A stretch of DNA of 64,000 bases, from the NCBI GenBank assembly GCA_963675185.2, contig CAXXOH010000003.1, positions 744,001 to 808,000 of the forward strand. The letters run 5' to 3'. The notes beneath the pieces were generated by a model. The model did no database searches. It saw only the letters and a list, made by a program, of their open reading frames with translations, and was not told the origin of the DNA. This document shows positions 8,369 through 17,093 of the stretch, piece after piece; the stretch's first letter is position 1, and every line of letters begins with the position of its first letter. The stretch comes from Ilyobacter_A sp963675185 (GTDB lineage Bacteria > Fusobacteriota > Fusobacteriia > Fusobacteriales > Fusobacteriaceae). The translations under genes were made by a program, and so were the position numbers.

Positions 8369-10462
8369 TTAATCCAGCTTATACTTGTATATGAGTTTTA
8401 AAACCTCTTTAGAGTTCTTCATTTTTTTTAAACTATCTTTAAGCTGATAATCCTTTATCAAATTCATAAGGTCAACCAAAGAATTAAGGTGCTCTTTGTC
8501 ATCTAGTGATGAAAAAGCAATTAAGACCTCTACTTCCTTTCCATCTGGGAATTTGACCGGTTTTGTTAAGGTGATCAAACTCATTCCGGTTTTATGGACA
8601 TTCTTTCCTCCTCTTGCATGAGGCATAGCTATCCCCTTTGATACAACTATGTAGGAGCCATATTCTTTTATAATATCTATCATATTTTTTACGTATTCAT
8701 TCTGTACATAGCCTCTCTCTACTAGGATATCCCCTGCTTTCTGTATTGCCTCCTCTAAGTTATCGGCCTCTATATTTAATTTAATGTTTTCCAATTGCAG
8801 AAGATCGGTTATATCCAGCTCTTTTTCATTTAAATCGTTTATCAACCTGTCATCTAGTAGACGCTGCAATCTTTTTAAAAGCTCTTCTTTTTTTTCTATT
8901 GCAGTAGTTTCCTCTATAATCTTCATGACATCGGATAAAAGAACTTTTTTCCGGTACTTTGGCAGTCCGTATTTATCCAATTTATGAATATCTTCTTTGC
9001 CTAGAATTGGGTTTACTTTTATTATTGGAACATTTAAAGTTTCTTGGCTAAGGCCAGATATGTCAATAGTCGTTATTATGAGCTCGACTTCAGGTTTATC
9101 CAGATATTTCTCTAAAAAATGATAGGGTATTATATCGACTATATCTATACTATAGGTATCTTTTATCTGTTGGGCAAGAAGTTTCGAACTACCATATCCC
9201 AGCCCACATACAAGCAGCACTTTTTTTATATCCTTCATTCTATGCCTGTTTCTATCTATAGCTGCCTTAAAATGTATAACCAGAAAAGCAATCTCATCTT
9301 TTGAAAATTTTTCACCAATAAATTCCTCAAGTTCCTCTACAACCTCAGAAGTTATATTAAATAATTGAGGGTAGCTATCAACAACTTCCTCATAAATAGA
9401 GTTTTGAAGCTCTATACTATTCTTTATTCTATAGACAGTAGGTTTTATGTGATTTATTAATCCGTCTAATAACACATCGTCTTTAGAAATATTCACCTCT
9501 ATTTTTTCATTGAATTTTTCTATCAACTTCTTAACCAATATCTCTACCTCAACCCAGTTTTCATAATATGAGTAGTCAAAATTATAAGTGTGGCTACCTA
9601 AAAAATAATCTGTCATCTTCAATATCTCAACTTCACTTAAATTTATCTCGTAATTAGCTTCCAATATACCTATGCCCCTCTTTATTGTGCTGTATTCTTG
9701 AGTGCTTTTTAAAAAATTTTCATTCTGAACTTTTTCCAAAAATTTACCTTTTCTAATTCTAAAAACTAGTATAATCAAATATGAAGTTATTATTTCATAG
9801 GCCTCATCAGAAATAATTTTATTCATTAGCTTTTGGATATAGTTTATAAACGTCTTAATATCTTCTATAAGAATATCACCTATGTACTCATCCAAAGTTT
9901 CTATTATAAACATATCTTTTAAAGAATGGGCGACTTCGTCCTTTTTATAAACCTCATATTTTCTAAAATATTTCATTAAAATTTTTAACTTTAATTTTCT
10001 AATATCCTCCTCTTTTCCTAAAAGAATCAAACCAGTTTTATGTTTTAAGCTCAATTCTAAATTATACCTGTCCAAAACTTCTTTAACATTTTTCAAATCT
10101 GTTTTAACAGTGCTCCTGCTGATATCCAAATCTTCCGAAGTTTTATTTAAGTTGATAAACTCATTAAATAAAATTTCAATCAACATATACATTACCCTGT
10201 CCTCTGGAGCTAACAAATATTGATTGTAATTTTTATAAAGGTATTCTTCAATTTTAAATATTTCATTTAGTTCGAGACTTCCTTTAGAAAGTTTTTCTAC
10301 TTCTGGAAAGCCTTTCTCTTTTAAATAATAATTAATGTTGTCCACATCGTATCTAATAGCCCTTTCACTAATATCATTTAGTTCAGCCAGATCTTTTATA
10401 TTACCTTTCCCATTATTCTTTATTAGATTTTGCAATATTACTAAATTCCTCTTTGTTAACAT
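8369..10462 (-). CDS. BglG/MtlR-type PTS-controlled transcriptional activator
   Basis: About 697 residues from the ATG at 10462 (GGGGAAGG upstream; a TTG two codons earlier is less likely). Domains by eye: N-terminal helix-turn-helix (KDLAELNDISERAIRYDVDN), a second winged region, two PRD domains (histidines in FLGSHTYNFDY, INHIKPTVYRI and FLVIHFKAA), an EIIB-like domain (LLVCGLGYGSSKLL, about residue 410) and a C-terminal EIIA domain (GIAMPHARGG, about residue 630). This is the LicR/MtlR architecture, in which phosphorylation by HPr and by the cognate EIIs sets activity. It is transcribed toward both Ula-type PTS units and probably activates them. Confidence 0.93.
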   Translation of the reverse strand: MLTKRNLVILQNLIKNNGKGNIKDLAELNDISERAIRYDVDNINYYLKEKGFPEVEKLSKGSLELNEIFKIEEYLYKNYNQYLLAPEDRVMYMLIEILFNEFINLNKTSEDLDISRSTVKTDLKNVKEVLDRYNLELSLKHKTGLILLGKEEDIRKLKLKILMKYFRKYEVYKKDEVAHSLKDMFIIETLDEYIGDILIEDIKTFINYIQKLMNKIISDEAYEIITSYLIILVFRIRKGKFLEKVQNENFLKSTQEYSTIKRGIGILEANYEINLSEVEILKMTDYFLGSHTYNFDYSYYENWVEVEILVKKLIEKFNEKIEVNISKDDVLLDGLINHIKPTVYRIKNSIELQNSIYEEVVDSYPQLFNITSEVVEELEEFIGEKFSKDEIAFLVIHFKAAIDRNRHRMKDIKKVLLVCGLGYGSSKLLAQQIKDTYSIDIVDIIPYHFLEKYLDKPEVELIITTIDISGLSQETLNVPIIKVNPILGKEDIHKLDKYGLPKYRKKVLLSDVMKIIEETTAIEKKEELLKRLQRLLDDRLINDLNEKELDITDLLQLENIKLNIEADNLEEAIQKAGDILVERGYVQNEYVKNMIDIIKEYGSYIVVSKGIAMPHARGGKNVHKTGMSLITLTKPVKFPDGKEVEVLIAFSSLDDKEHLNSLVDLMNLIKDYQLKDSLKKMKNSKEVLKLIYKYKLD

Positions 10463-10758
10463 ATTCAATATCCTTCCCCTTATAATTAACGATATCTTAT
10501 TAAATTATACTATATCTGAAATAAATTTCTTCTAGACTTTTTTATTCATTTTAATTTAACAAGATCTAACCTCTAACATAATTTATACACTGTTTTGAAA
10601 AGAAAAAGGCAATAAACATCTAGCCTAAATTTAGGCCCTTTGGTTTAATCTATTTTACTCCTAAGACATTTTACACACATCGTTTGAACTAATCAAAATA
10701 ATAATTTCAATGCTTTTAAAAAACAAATCAGACACTAATATGGTATAAAAATTATTAT

Positions 10759-11562
10759 TTACACTTCCCCATTTATCGATATAAATTTAATTCTTCTATC
10801 CTCAAATATACTTAAATATTTTTGTCCCAGTGAAAACAATAACTCGTAGGCTTCTTTTACGTAGGATCCTATATGTTCTGCTCTATGGGCATCTGAGCCG
10901 AAACATACAATTTCGCCACCAAGTTCAAAATACCTTTTCAGTATTTCTCGACTAGGATGAAACTCATTTTTCCCCATTCTTCTGTATGAACTATTCATTT
11001 CAATCCCCTTCCCTTTTGAAATAAGAATTTTAAAAATCTCATCAAGTATGTCGCTCAACTCAAAGTACTTAAATCCATTTTCATTAAAATTCCCATATCT
11101 TATCACGTAATCTAAATGCCCCCAGCAGTCAAAATCATCAAACTTTTTTACACTTTCAAGCATATATTCATAATATTTAAGATAGGCATCTATTTTTTTT
11201 ATTCCTTCAAAATATTTGGGAAAAGTGGGACTTATATTGTCAACTCTATGAGTCGATGCAAGCACATAATCAAACGGGAACTTCCTGACTACCTCAGAAA
11301 ATTCAGGTAATTTTTGATTTGAAATTCCCAGCTCAATTCCTAGTCGAAGTTTTATTTTTTCCCCAAAAGTTTTTTTTATTTTCTGATACTCCACTATATA
11401 TTCTGAATAATCAAATGGCTCTACATCTGGCCAAAGGTCAAAGTGATCTGTTAGACAGACCTCTTTAATGTCTTTTTCTATAGCTTTTTTTACCATTTCT
11501 TCCATACTATTTTTCCCATCAGATGACCAGTTTGTATGGAGATGATAATCCACTAGATACAT
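10759..11562 (-). CDS. PHP-domain histidinol-phosphatase family protein
   Basis: 267 residues from the ATG at 11562, which has AAAGGGGG five bases upstream. Metal-binding motifs of the PHP fold are seen: VDYHLHTNWSSDG at the N-terminus, CLTDHFD, then CWGHLDYVIRYG and CFGSDAHRAEHIG. It resembles HisK-type (class III) histidinol-phosphate phosphatases, but no histidine biosynthesis genes are nearby. Its place after the transketolase-kinase operon suggests a phosphatase for a sugar phosphate or housekeeping metabolite. Family is sure, substrate is not. Confidence 0.85.
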   Translation of the reverse strand: MYLVDYHLHTNWSSDGKNSMEEMVKKAIEKDIKEVCLTDHFDLWPDVEPFDYSEYIVEYQKIKKTFGEKIKLRLGIELGISNQKLPEFSEVVRKFPFDYVLASTHRVDNISPTFPKYFEGIKKIDAYLKYYEYMLESVKKFDDFDCWGHLDYVIRYGNFNENGFKYFELSDILDEIFKILISKGKGIEMNSSYRRMGKNEFHPSREILKRYFELGGEIVCFGSDAHRAEHIGSYVKEAYELLFSLGQKYLSIFEDRRIKFISINGEV

Positions 11563-11597
11563 AATGCCCCCTTTCTTCAAAATTTAAATATGAAATG

Positions 11598-11633
11598 AAA
11601 AAGGGAGTGAGCCTATAGAACCACTCCCTTTTT
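11598..11633. terminator. Bidirectional-type terminator after the kinase gene
   Basis: AAAAAGGGAGTG pairs with CACTCCCTTTTT across a 12-base loop. On the minus strand it follows the kinase stop (11651) and ends in a T-run. The PHP gene starts 36 bp further on, so it either has its own promoter or depends on read-through. Confidence 0.88.
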
Positions 11634-11650
11634 ATAGTAAAAAAGATAAA

Positions 11651-12418
11651 TTAAATCTTTAGTTGTTCATTTCTTAATTTACATGTTTTTATGATTTTTT
11701 CCCCTGTTTCTAACATTTGTAAAACTAAATCCGCTTCCACTCTTTTTTCCATAACTCTCTGAACATTTTTTTTGTCAGTTCTGTTATAAAATTCAAGAGC
11801 TTCTTGATTTGTTAAACCACCTTTCATTTTCCGTGTTACTAATCTGTCCTTTAAAAGTTCTTCTTCCGCTTCAATAAAAATACTATAATCGCAAAATGAT
11901 TTCAAATCCTTCCATCCTTGCTCATCTAAAAGCAGCCAATTCCCCTCTATGATTATAATTTCAGCTTCCACATCAATTTGATCCATCACAGGGTTATGAA
12001 GATTTCGGTCATAAATTGGCCATTTTATATTTTTATCCTGTACTTCTTGAAGGTACTTTTTAAAACTTTCTAAATCAAATGTTTCCGGCATTCCCTTTAT
12101 CTCATACAAAGAATGCGTCTTGTCCCCTAAAGCAATTTGATTACTCTTAAGATATTCATTAGGGTAATGAAATCCGTCCAAAGAAAGATTCTGGACAGGA
12201 GTTATGCCCTTTGTAGTTTCAGAAAGTTTTTCTAAAAAAAGTGCTAAAGTTGATTTCCCTACAGCCGGAGGTGCTGCTAAAAAAACAATGACTCTCTTAC
12301 CTTTTTCTTCCCTAATTTTTTCTAATTTATTTAGAAGAGGAAGGTATACTTCATCAATTTCCCTCTGAGTGAAAAAAGCATCATATTTGAATCCATTAAT
12401 TTCTAACTCAATCTTCAT
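11651..12418 (-). CDS. P-loop kinase of the uridine kinase/PRK fold (YggC-like)
   Basis: 255 residues with a Walker A-like AAPPAVGKSTLALF near residue 49 and the downstream segments LSLDGFHYPNEYL and IIIEGNWLLLDEQGW typical of the PRK/uridine kinase/pantothenate kinase fold. It most resembles uncharacterised kinases such as E. coli YggC. The gene follows the second split transketolase in one transcript that ends at 11598-11633, and the wider neighbourhood (GlpX, YggP-like dehydrogenase, Cmt-like PTS) also matches the E. coli ygg cluster. A sugar or sugar-phosphate kinase role is inferred. Confidence 0.82.
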   Translation of the reverse strand: MKIELEINGFKYDAFFTQREIDEVYLPLLNKLEKIREEKGKRVIVFLAAPPAVGKSTLALFLEKLSETTKGITPVQNLSLDGFHYPNEYLKSNQIALGDKTHSLYEIKGMPETFDLESFKKYLQEVQDKNIKWPIYDRNLHNPVMDQIDVEAEIIIIEGNWLLLDEQGWKDLKSFCDYSIFIEAEEELLKDRLVTRKMKGGLTNQEALEFYNRTDKKNVQRVMEKRVEADLVLQMLETGEKIIKTCKLRNEQLKI

Positions 12419-12493
12419 TTATTCCTCCATATCTAAATCAAATAGTACATATACCGCTTTCTTTACGTTTCTATAAATATTCTGATAAAAATT

Positions 12494-13417
12494 TTATATA
12501 TTATTTTTTACTGTTTCAACTATATTTTCTGCACTTAATCCGTAAACTTTCATAAGTTCTGCGCCATCACCACTTTGACCAAATTGGTCGTTTATACCTA
12601 TTTTTATCACTTTTATTGGGTAAGCTTCCGAAAGGTAGTCAGACACAGCGCTTCCAAGCCCTCCAATAACTGAATGTTCTTCTGCAGTAACTATAAATTT
12701 AGTTTCTTTTGCCGCTTTCAATATTGCATCCTTATCAAGTGGTTTTATTGTCCCCACATTTAAAACCCTCGCAGAGATACCATTCTCTTCAAGATTTTTT
12801 GCTGCCTCAAGTGCCTCTGCAACCAGCATGCCTGTTGCGGTTATTGTCACGTCACTTCCATCTTTAACCGTCTTTATCTTCCCAATTTCAAACTCATAAG
12901 ACTCATCAAAAATCACATGGGTATCCAATCTTCCAAACCTGATATATACAGGTCCTTTATACTCAGCTGCAGCAAACACCATTTTCTCTGCCTCTGTTGC
13001 ATCAGCTGGAGACATAACTGTCATACCCGGTATTGATCTCATAAGAGCAACATCCTCTACAGACTGGTGGGATCCTCCGTCCTCACCAACTGTAATTCCA
13101 GCATGGGTTGCGCACACCTTTACATTTAGGTTCGCATACGCCACTGTATTTCTTATCTGCTCAAATGCCCTACCTGCAGCAAACACAGCAAACGTTGAAG
13201 CAAAGGCTATCTTTCCTGTTGTAGCAAATCCCGCCGCTGTACCTATGAGGTCCGCTTCTGAGATTCCTACGTTTATATGTCTTTCAGGGAATTCTTTTTC
13301 AAATAAAGCGGTCTTTGTAGATTTTGAAAGGTCCGCATCTAAAACAACTACATCCTTGTTTTCTTTCCCTAACTTAGCAAGGGCCTCTCCATAAGCTTGT
13401 CTTGTTGCTTTTTTCAT
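12494..13417 (-). CDS. Transketolase C-terminal subunit
   Basis: 307 residues, complete. It shows the pyrimidine-domain segment GISEADLIGTAAGFATTG with the conserved glutamate, ITVGEDGGSHQSVEDVALM, and a transketolase C-terminal domain. The gene is 26 bp downstream of its partner (13444-14277). The first ~130 codons are nearly identical in protein to the partial copy at 1-394. The pair is followed by the YggC-like kinase gene 75 bp on. Confidence 0.95.
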   Translation of the reverse strand: MKKATRQAYGEALAKLGKENKDVVVLDADLSKSTKTALFEKEFPERHINVGISEADLIGTAAGFATTGKIAFASTFAVFAAGRAFEQIRNTVAYANLNVKVCATHAGITVGEDGGSHQSVEDVALMRSIPGMTVMSPADATEAEKMVFAAAEYKGPVYIRFGRLDTHVIFDESYEFEIGKIKTVKDGSDVTITATGMLVAEALEAAKNLEENGISARVLNVGTIKPLDKDAILKAAKETKFIVTAEEHSVIGGLGSAVSDYLSEAYPIKVIKIGINDQFGQSGDGAELMKVYGLSAENIVETVKNNI

Positions 13418-13443
13418 CTATATTAACCTCCAATTATTTTTTC

Positions 13444-14277
13444 TTAGTCGTCAATTTGCTCGATTAATTCAAGCTCTTTTATTGCCTTTTCAGTCTCTTC
13501 TTCAGTCGGTGCCACCCCGTGGAATTCACATACATTTTCCATAAAAGATACACCCTTACCTTTAGTTGTTTTAGCCAGTATCATAGTTGGCTTACCTTTT
13601 GTTTCTCTAGATTTATCAAGGGCAGCTATAATCTCTTCAAAGTTATGTCCGTCAATTTTTATCACGTTCCAGCCAAAGCTTTCCCATTTTTTATCTAATG
13701 GTTCTATCCCCATTACATCCTGGATATTTCCGTCTATCTGAAGTCCATTTGCATCTACAAAAGCTACAAGGTTATCTAGTTTGTAATGTGCGGATGTCAT
13801 TGCAGCTTCCCAAACTTGACCTTCTTGAAGTTCTCCATCTCCCATGAGTACATAGGTTCTGTAGTCTTTCCCATAGATTTTTGCAGATAGTGCCATACCG
13901 TTGGCTACTGAAAGCCCCTGTCCAAGCGATCCACTTGAAATTTCTACTCCCGGTACTTTTTTCATATCGGGATGTCCTTGTAGCATTGCCCCTAGCTGTC
14001 TAAGCTTCCAAAGCTCTTCCCTGTCAAAATAACCTCTTTCAGCAAGTGTTGCATATAGAAGTGGCGCTACGTGCCCTTTACTCAAAACAAATCTGTCTCT
14101 GTCCTCCATTTTAGGATTTTCTGGATCAATGTTCATTTCATGAAAATATAATGTTGTCACTATATCTGCTGATGAAAGTGATCCTCCAGGATGCCCTGAT
14201 TTTGAAGTACAAATCATCTGTAAAATATCTTTTCTTATTGCATTTGCTTTACCCGTTAAGCTACTTATATTTACCAT
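13444..14277 (-). CDS. Transketolase N-terminal subunit
   Basis: 277 residues with GHPGGSLSSADIV and GDGELQEGQVWEAAMTSAHY motifs for thiamine diphosphate. Paralogue of 418-1251 with about 90 percent identity by eye. Forms a two-subunit transketolase with 12494-13417. It is the first gene of a transketolase-kinase transcript, with GGAGG before the start and a 382-bp upstream gap that must hold the promoter or the read-through from glpX. Confidence 0.95.
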   Translation of the reverse strand: MVNISSLTGKANAIRKDILQMICTSKSGHPGGSLSSADIVTTLYFHEMNIDPENPKMEDRDRFVLSKGHVAPLLYATLAERGYFDREELWKLRQLGAMLQGHPDMKKVPGVEISSGSLGQGLSVANGMALSAKIYGKDYRTYVLMGDGELQEGQVWEAAMTSAHYKLDNLVAFVDANGLQIDGNIQDVMGIEPLDKKWESFGWNVIKIDGHNFEEIIAALDKSRETKGKPTMILAKTTKGKGVSFMENVCEFHGVAPTEEETEKAIKELELIEQIDD

Positions 14278-14659
14278 TAAATTTTAACCTCCAAACAAAA
14301 ATAAAAGAACTGGATCTACCAATCCTAAAATTTATTTTTTTATATTATAAAATCCTCCTAGTGATTTACTTATGTCCACATTTACCAATTGAAATTTTAT
14401 ACACAGCTTTTTTAATCATAGATATAAATGTTAGCTCAAAATTAACTTTAGCTATATTAAAAGTTTTCATAATAATGACTTGCATTATTTATATTATACT
14501 TTTAAATTTTATGTGTGATGATTTCTGCCTATAATTATAATCTATATTTTTATAGACTATTTGATAAGATTTATAACCATAGCACACTCACTTATATGAA
14601 TAATTATATATAAACTTAGATACTACCACGCTAAAAAGGCATTAAAATATCTAGTTTTA
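14278..14659. other. 382-bp gap between glpX and transketolase genes
   Basis: No convincing gene. On the minus strand there is an AATAATG/CATTATT hairpin near 14480, a 34-codon open frame just after it without a clear ribosome site, and an AGGAGG near 14350 that leads only to a stop. No strong terminator is seen after glpX, so the two gene groups may be partly co-transcribed. Confidence 0.4.
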
Positions 14660-15640
14660 TTATTCATCCGATATTTTATGTGTGGTGTTAACAAGGTATT
14701 TTTTATTATTTATTCCGTCTATGACCAACGTTTCTGTTAGCATTTCATTTCCTATTTTTTTTATCCCTTCTAATAAATCTCCCTTTGTAATACCAGTAGC
14801 AGAAAAAATAACTTTATCACTTTTTACCAGCTCATCCAAAGTATAAATCTTTTCTATGTCCACATTCATCTTTTTGCATCTAGAAAGTTCCACACATTCT
14901 AACTTGATATTTTCTTCACTAGAGCCCTTAGCAATTGTTCTTTTTACAAGACGGGCATTCATGTCTCCACCTAATGCTTTTACTGCACAAGCGCTTAATA
15001 CCCCCTCAGGAGCTCCGCCAATCGTGTACATCAAATCTATCTCATTAGACGCATCACACGTCAATATGCTTGCTGCAACATCTCCATCTGGTATAGAATA
15101 AACCTTTGCACCCATTTTTTGAAGACATTTGACGATGTTATCATGTCTAGGTTTTGCTAATGTAACAATTGTTAAATCTTCAACTTTTTTCCCCAGAGCT
15201 TTCGCAACCCTTACAATATTTTCTTCAAAAGGCAAAGATAGGTCAATCGCCTCTTTCCCTTTAGAACCCACAATTAATTTTTCCATATACATATCTGGTG
15301 CATGAAATAGGGAATCTTTTTCAGCAAATGCTATTGTTGCCAATGCATTATTTTGTCCCATAGCCACCATTCTTGTTCCCTCAATAGGATCCACAGCTAT
15401 GTCTATTTTATCTGTTCCACAGCCAACCTGTTCTCCTATATAAAGCATAGGGGCTTCATCTATTTCCCCTTCACCTATAACTATCTCCCCAGAAATGTCC
15501 ATTTCATTTAAAGTTTTTCTCATTGCTTTAACAGCTGCATCATCAACTTCATTTTTATCTCCTCTGCCTAGATAATTAGAAGCAGCTAAGGCTGCAGCTT
15601 CAGTTACTTTTAATATATCAAATACTAATCTTCCGTTCAA
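14660..15640 (-). CDS. glpX: Class II fructose-1,6-bisphosphatase
   Basis: 326 residues, the usual GlpX length. Typical segments: GEGEIDEAPMLYIGE and AVDPIEGTRMVAMGQ near residues 57-95 (metal and substrate site) and TIGGAPEGVLSACA near residue 207. Hydrolyses fructose-1,6-bisphosphate; many GlpX enzymes also act on sedoheptulose-1,7-bisphosphate. The stop of the upstream dehydrogenase is two bases before this start, so the genes are translationally linked. In this setting it probably serves a peripheral sugar pathway (as E. coli YggF does next to cmtAB) rather than general gluconeogenesis. Confidence 0.94.
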   Translation of the reverse strand: MNGRLVFDILKVTEAAALAASNYLGRGDKNEVDDAAVKAMRKTLNEMDISGEIVIGEGEIDEAPMLYIGEQVGCGTDKIDIAVDPIEGTRMVAMGQNNALATIAFAEKDSLFHAPDMYMEKLIVGSKGKEAIDLSLPFEENIVRVAKALGKKVEDLTIVTLAKPRHDNIVKCLQKMGAKVYSIPDGDVAASILTCDASNEIDLMYTIGGAPEGVLSACAVKALGGDMNARLVKRTIAKGSSEENIKLECVELSRCKKMNVDIEKIYTLDELVKSDKVIFSATGITKGDLLEGIKKIGNEMLTETLVIDGINNKKYLVNTTHKISDE

Positions 15641-15642
15641 AG

Positions 15643-16908
15643 TTACACCTTCTTTTTTTCATGATACTCTAAAAGATATTCTTCTGCCTTTTGACACCAT
15701 ACTCCGTTAATTTCCTCAACAATTTCTGCCAAAGTTTTGAATAAAGGGTCATTTTTTCCAAGCTCTTTAAAATCACTGATTGCAGTTAGCTCCATTTCAA
15801 TATGAGGATAAATTAACTTCTTTCCTCCTGGAATTTCTGGGAGATTCAAAATTGTTTCAGGAGCTGCATTTAATCCTCCAATATGAGTTACCATATATGA
15901 TGGATTAATCAATCCTTTAGTAGAACGCTCTAATGATTCGATCATATCTCCAGTACTTCCTCCGCTAGTCCCTACCACATGAGTAGATTTGTAATGAACA
16001 TTATAAAAATTCATAGGAACTTTAAATTCTGTATCAGTTGGACCTGCGAAGAAATTTAAGCATCCATTTTTCCCCAAAATTTCATCAGCCAATTCTACAA
16101 CTTCTTTAATTGCTGCAAATACAAATACATCATCAAAACCTTTGTCATTGCTTACTTTCAAAAGTTCTTCTTTAGGATTTTTCATGTCTTTAGTATTTAT
16201 ATATTTTAATGTAATCCCTTTTTCTTCGGCTACTGATTCTGGAATCAATTTTTTAGCTGTTTCTAGTCTCGCATCATCAATATCTGTCACTACAATAAGT
16301 TTTGGCTTTTTTGGTCCATTTATAGCATAATCAATAGCACCTAGCCCCATTGGACCAGCACTTGCTAACAATGCTACATTTCCACCTTCAACAATACCCA
16401 TATTGTGCTCATATATGTAGTCTATAGTGTGATAGTTTGCATTAAATGCACCTATTATACAGCACATTGGTTCTGCTAAAGAGGCATTTGCAAAATAATC
16501 ACCCTCATAATTTAAAAGGCAACCTAACTCTATTGCTACGTTTGGAATAATACTATAAGTAGCATTCCCACCAAAAAATTCGTAACTATACCCAGCAGAG
16601 TAGCCTGAAGGTAACCCCATTGCCGGTTGCAGCACAAACTTTTGCCCAACTTTATATTGATCTTTCCATTTTTTTCCAATCTCAACTATAACTCCGGCAA
16701 ATTCATGTCCTGTAATAATGGGATTTGTTCCTATCGTTTCAGGAACTCTCATATGATCTTCACCTAATTTTGCTGCCTTATAAGTAGATAAACAAATTCC
16801 ATTTGAAATTACTTTTACTAAAATTTCATCTTCTTTAATTTTTGGTAATTCAAATTCACGGATACGTACATCATTTTTACCATACAAAACTGCTGCTTTT
16901 GTTTGCAT
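15643..16908 (-). CDS. Zinc-type sugar-phosphate dehydrogenase (YggP/SorE-like)
   Basis: 421 residues, longer than common medium-chain dehydrogenases (~350). The catalytic zinc region reads GICLSTYK instead of the usual GICGSDxH, with GHEFAGVIVEIG following. The four-cysteine structural zinc lobe is absent. A Rossmann segment is seen at VALLASAGPMGLGAIDYA with an acid in VVTDIDDARL. It resembles E. coli YggP and L-sorbose-1-phosphate reductase SorE. It is encoded between the mannitol-type PTS and glpX, so it probably oxidises or reduces the sugar phosphate delivered by that PTS. Confidence 0.83.
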   Translation of the reverse strand: MQTKAAVLYGKNDVRIREFELPKIKEDEILVKVISNGICLSTYKAAKLGEDHMRVPETIGTNPIITGHEFAGVIVEIGKKWKDQYKVGQKFVLQPAMGLPSGYSAGYSYEFFGGNATYSIIPNVAIELGCLLNYEGDYFANASLAEPMCCIIGAFNANYHTIDYIYEHNMGIVEGGNVALLASAGPMGLGAIDYAINGPKKPKLIVVTDIDDARLETAKKLIPESVAEEKGITLKYINTKDMKNPKEELLKVSNDKGFDDVFVFAAIKEVVELADEILGKNGCLNFFAGPTDTEFKVPMNFYNVHYKSTHVVGTSGGSTGDMIESLERSTKGLINPSYMVTHIGGLNAAPETILNLPEIPGGKKLIYPHIEMELTAISDFKELGKNDPLFKTLAEIVEEINGVWCQKAEEYLLEYHEKKKV

Positions 16909-17038
16909 AAAACTTCTTCTCCTTAATTAATTATTTTTTGTGTTTTTTAAATTATACTTCTATTTTAATTTTTTAAACAACTTTACCAATTTTAAAGAAA
17001 ATAACATTAAAATTTTTTTTGCAGTATGCTAGTATTGG

Positions 17039-17079
17039 AGCAATCCCTTAATTTAAGTAGAACTAAGGAATTGCTCTTC
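17039..17079 (-). other. Long intra-operon hairpin after PTS IICB
   Basis: GAGCAATCCCTTA pairs with TAAGGAATTGCTC (one mismatch) across a loop of about 13 bases, in the 185-bp gap between the IICB stop and the dehydrogenase start. No U-run follows on the minus strand, so a role in differential mRNA stability within the operon is more likely than termination. Confidence 0.6.
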
Positions 17080-17093
17080 ACTATTTGTTATTC

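Noticed and set aside
14370..14500. 34-codon frame (MKTFNIAKVNF...) in the glpX-transketolase gap
   Set aside because: No convincing ribosome site and no recognised relatives; kept only as a note in the gap entry.
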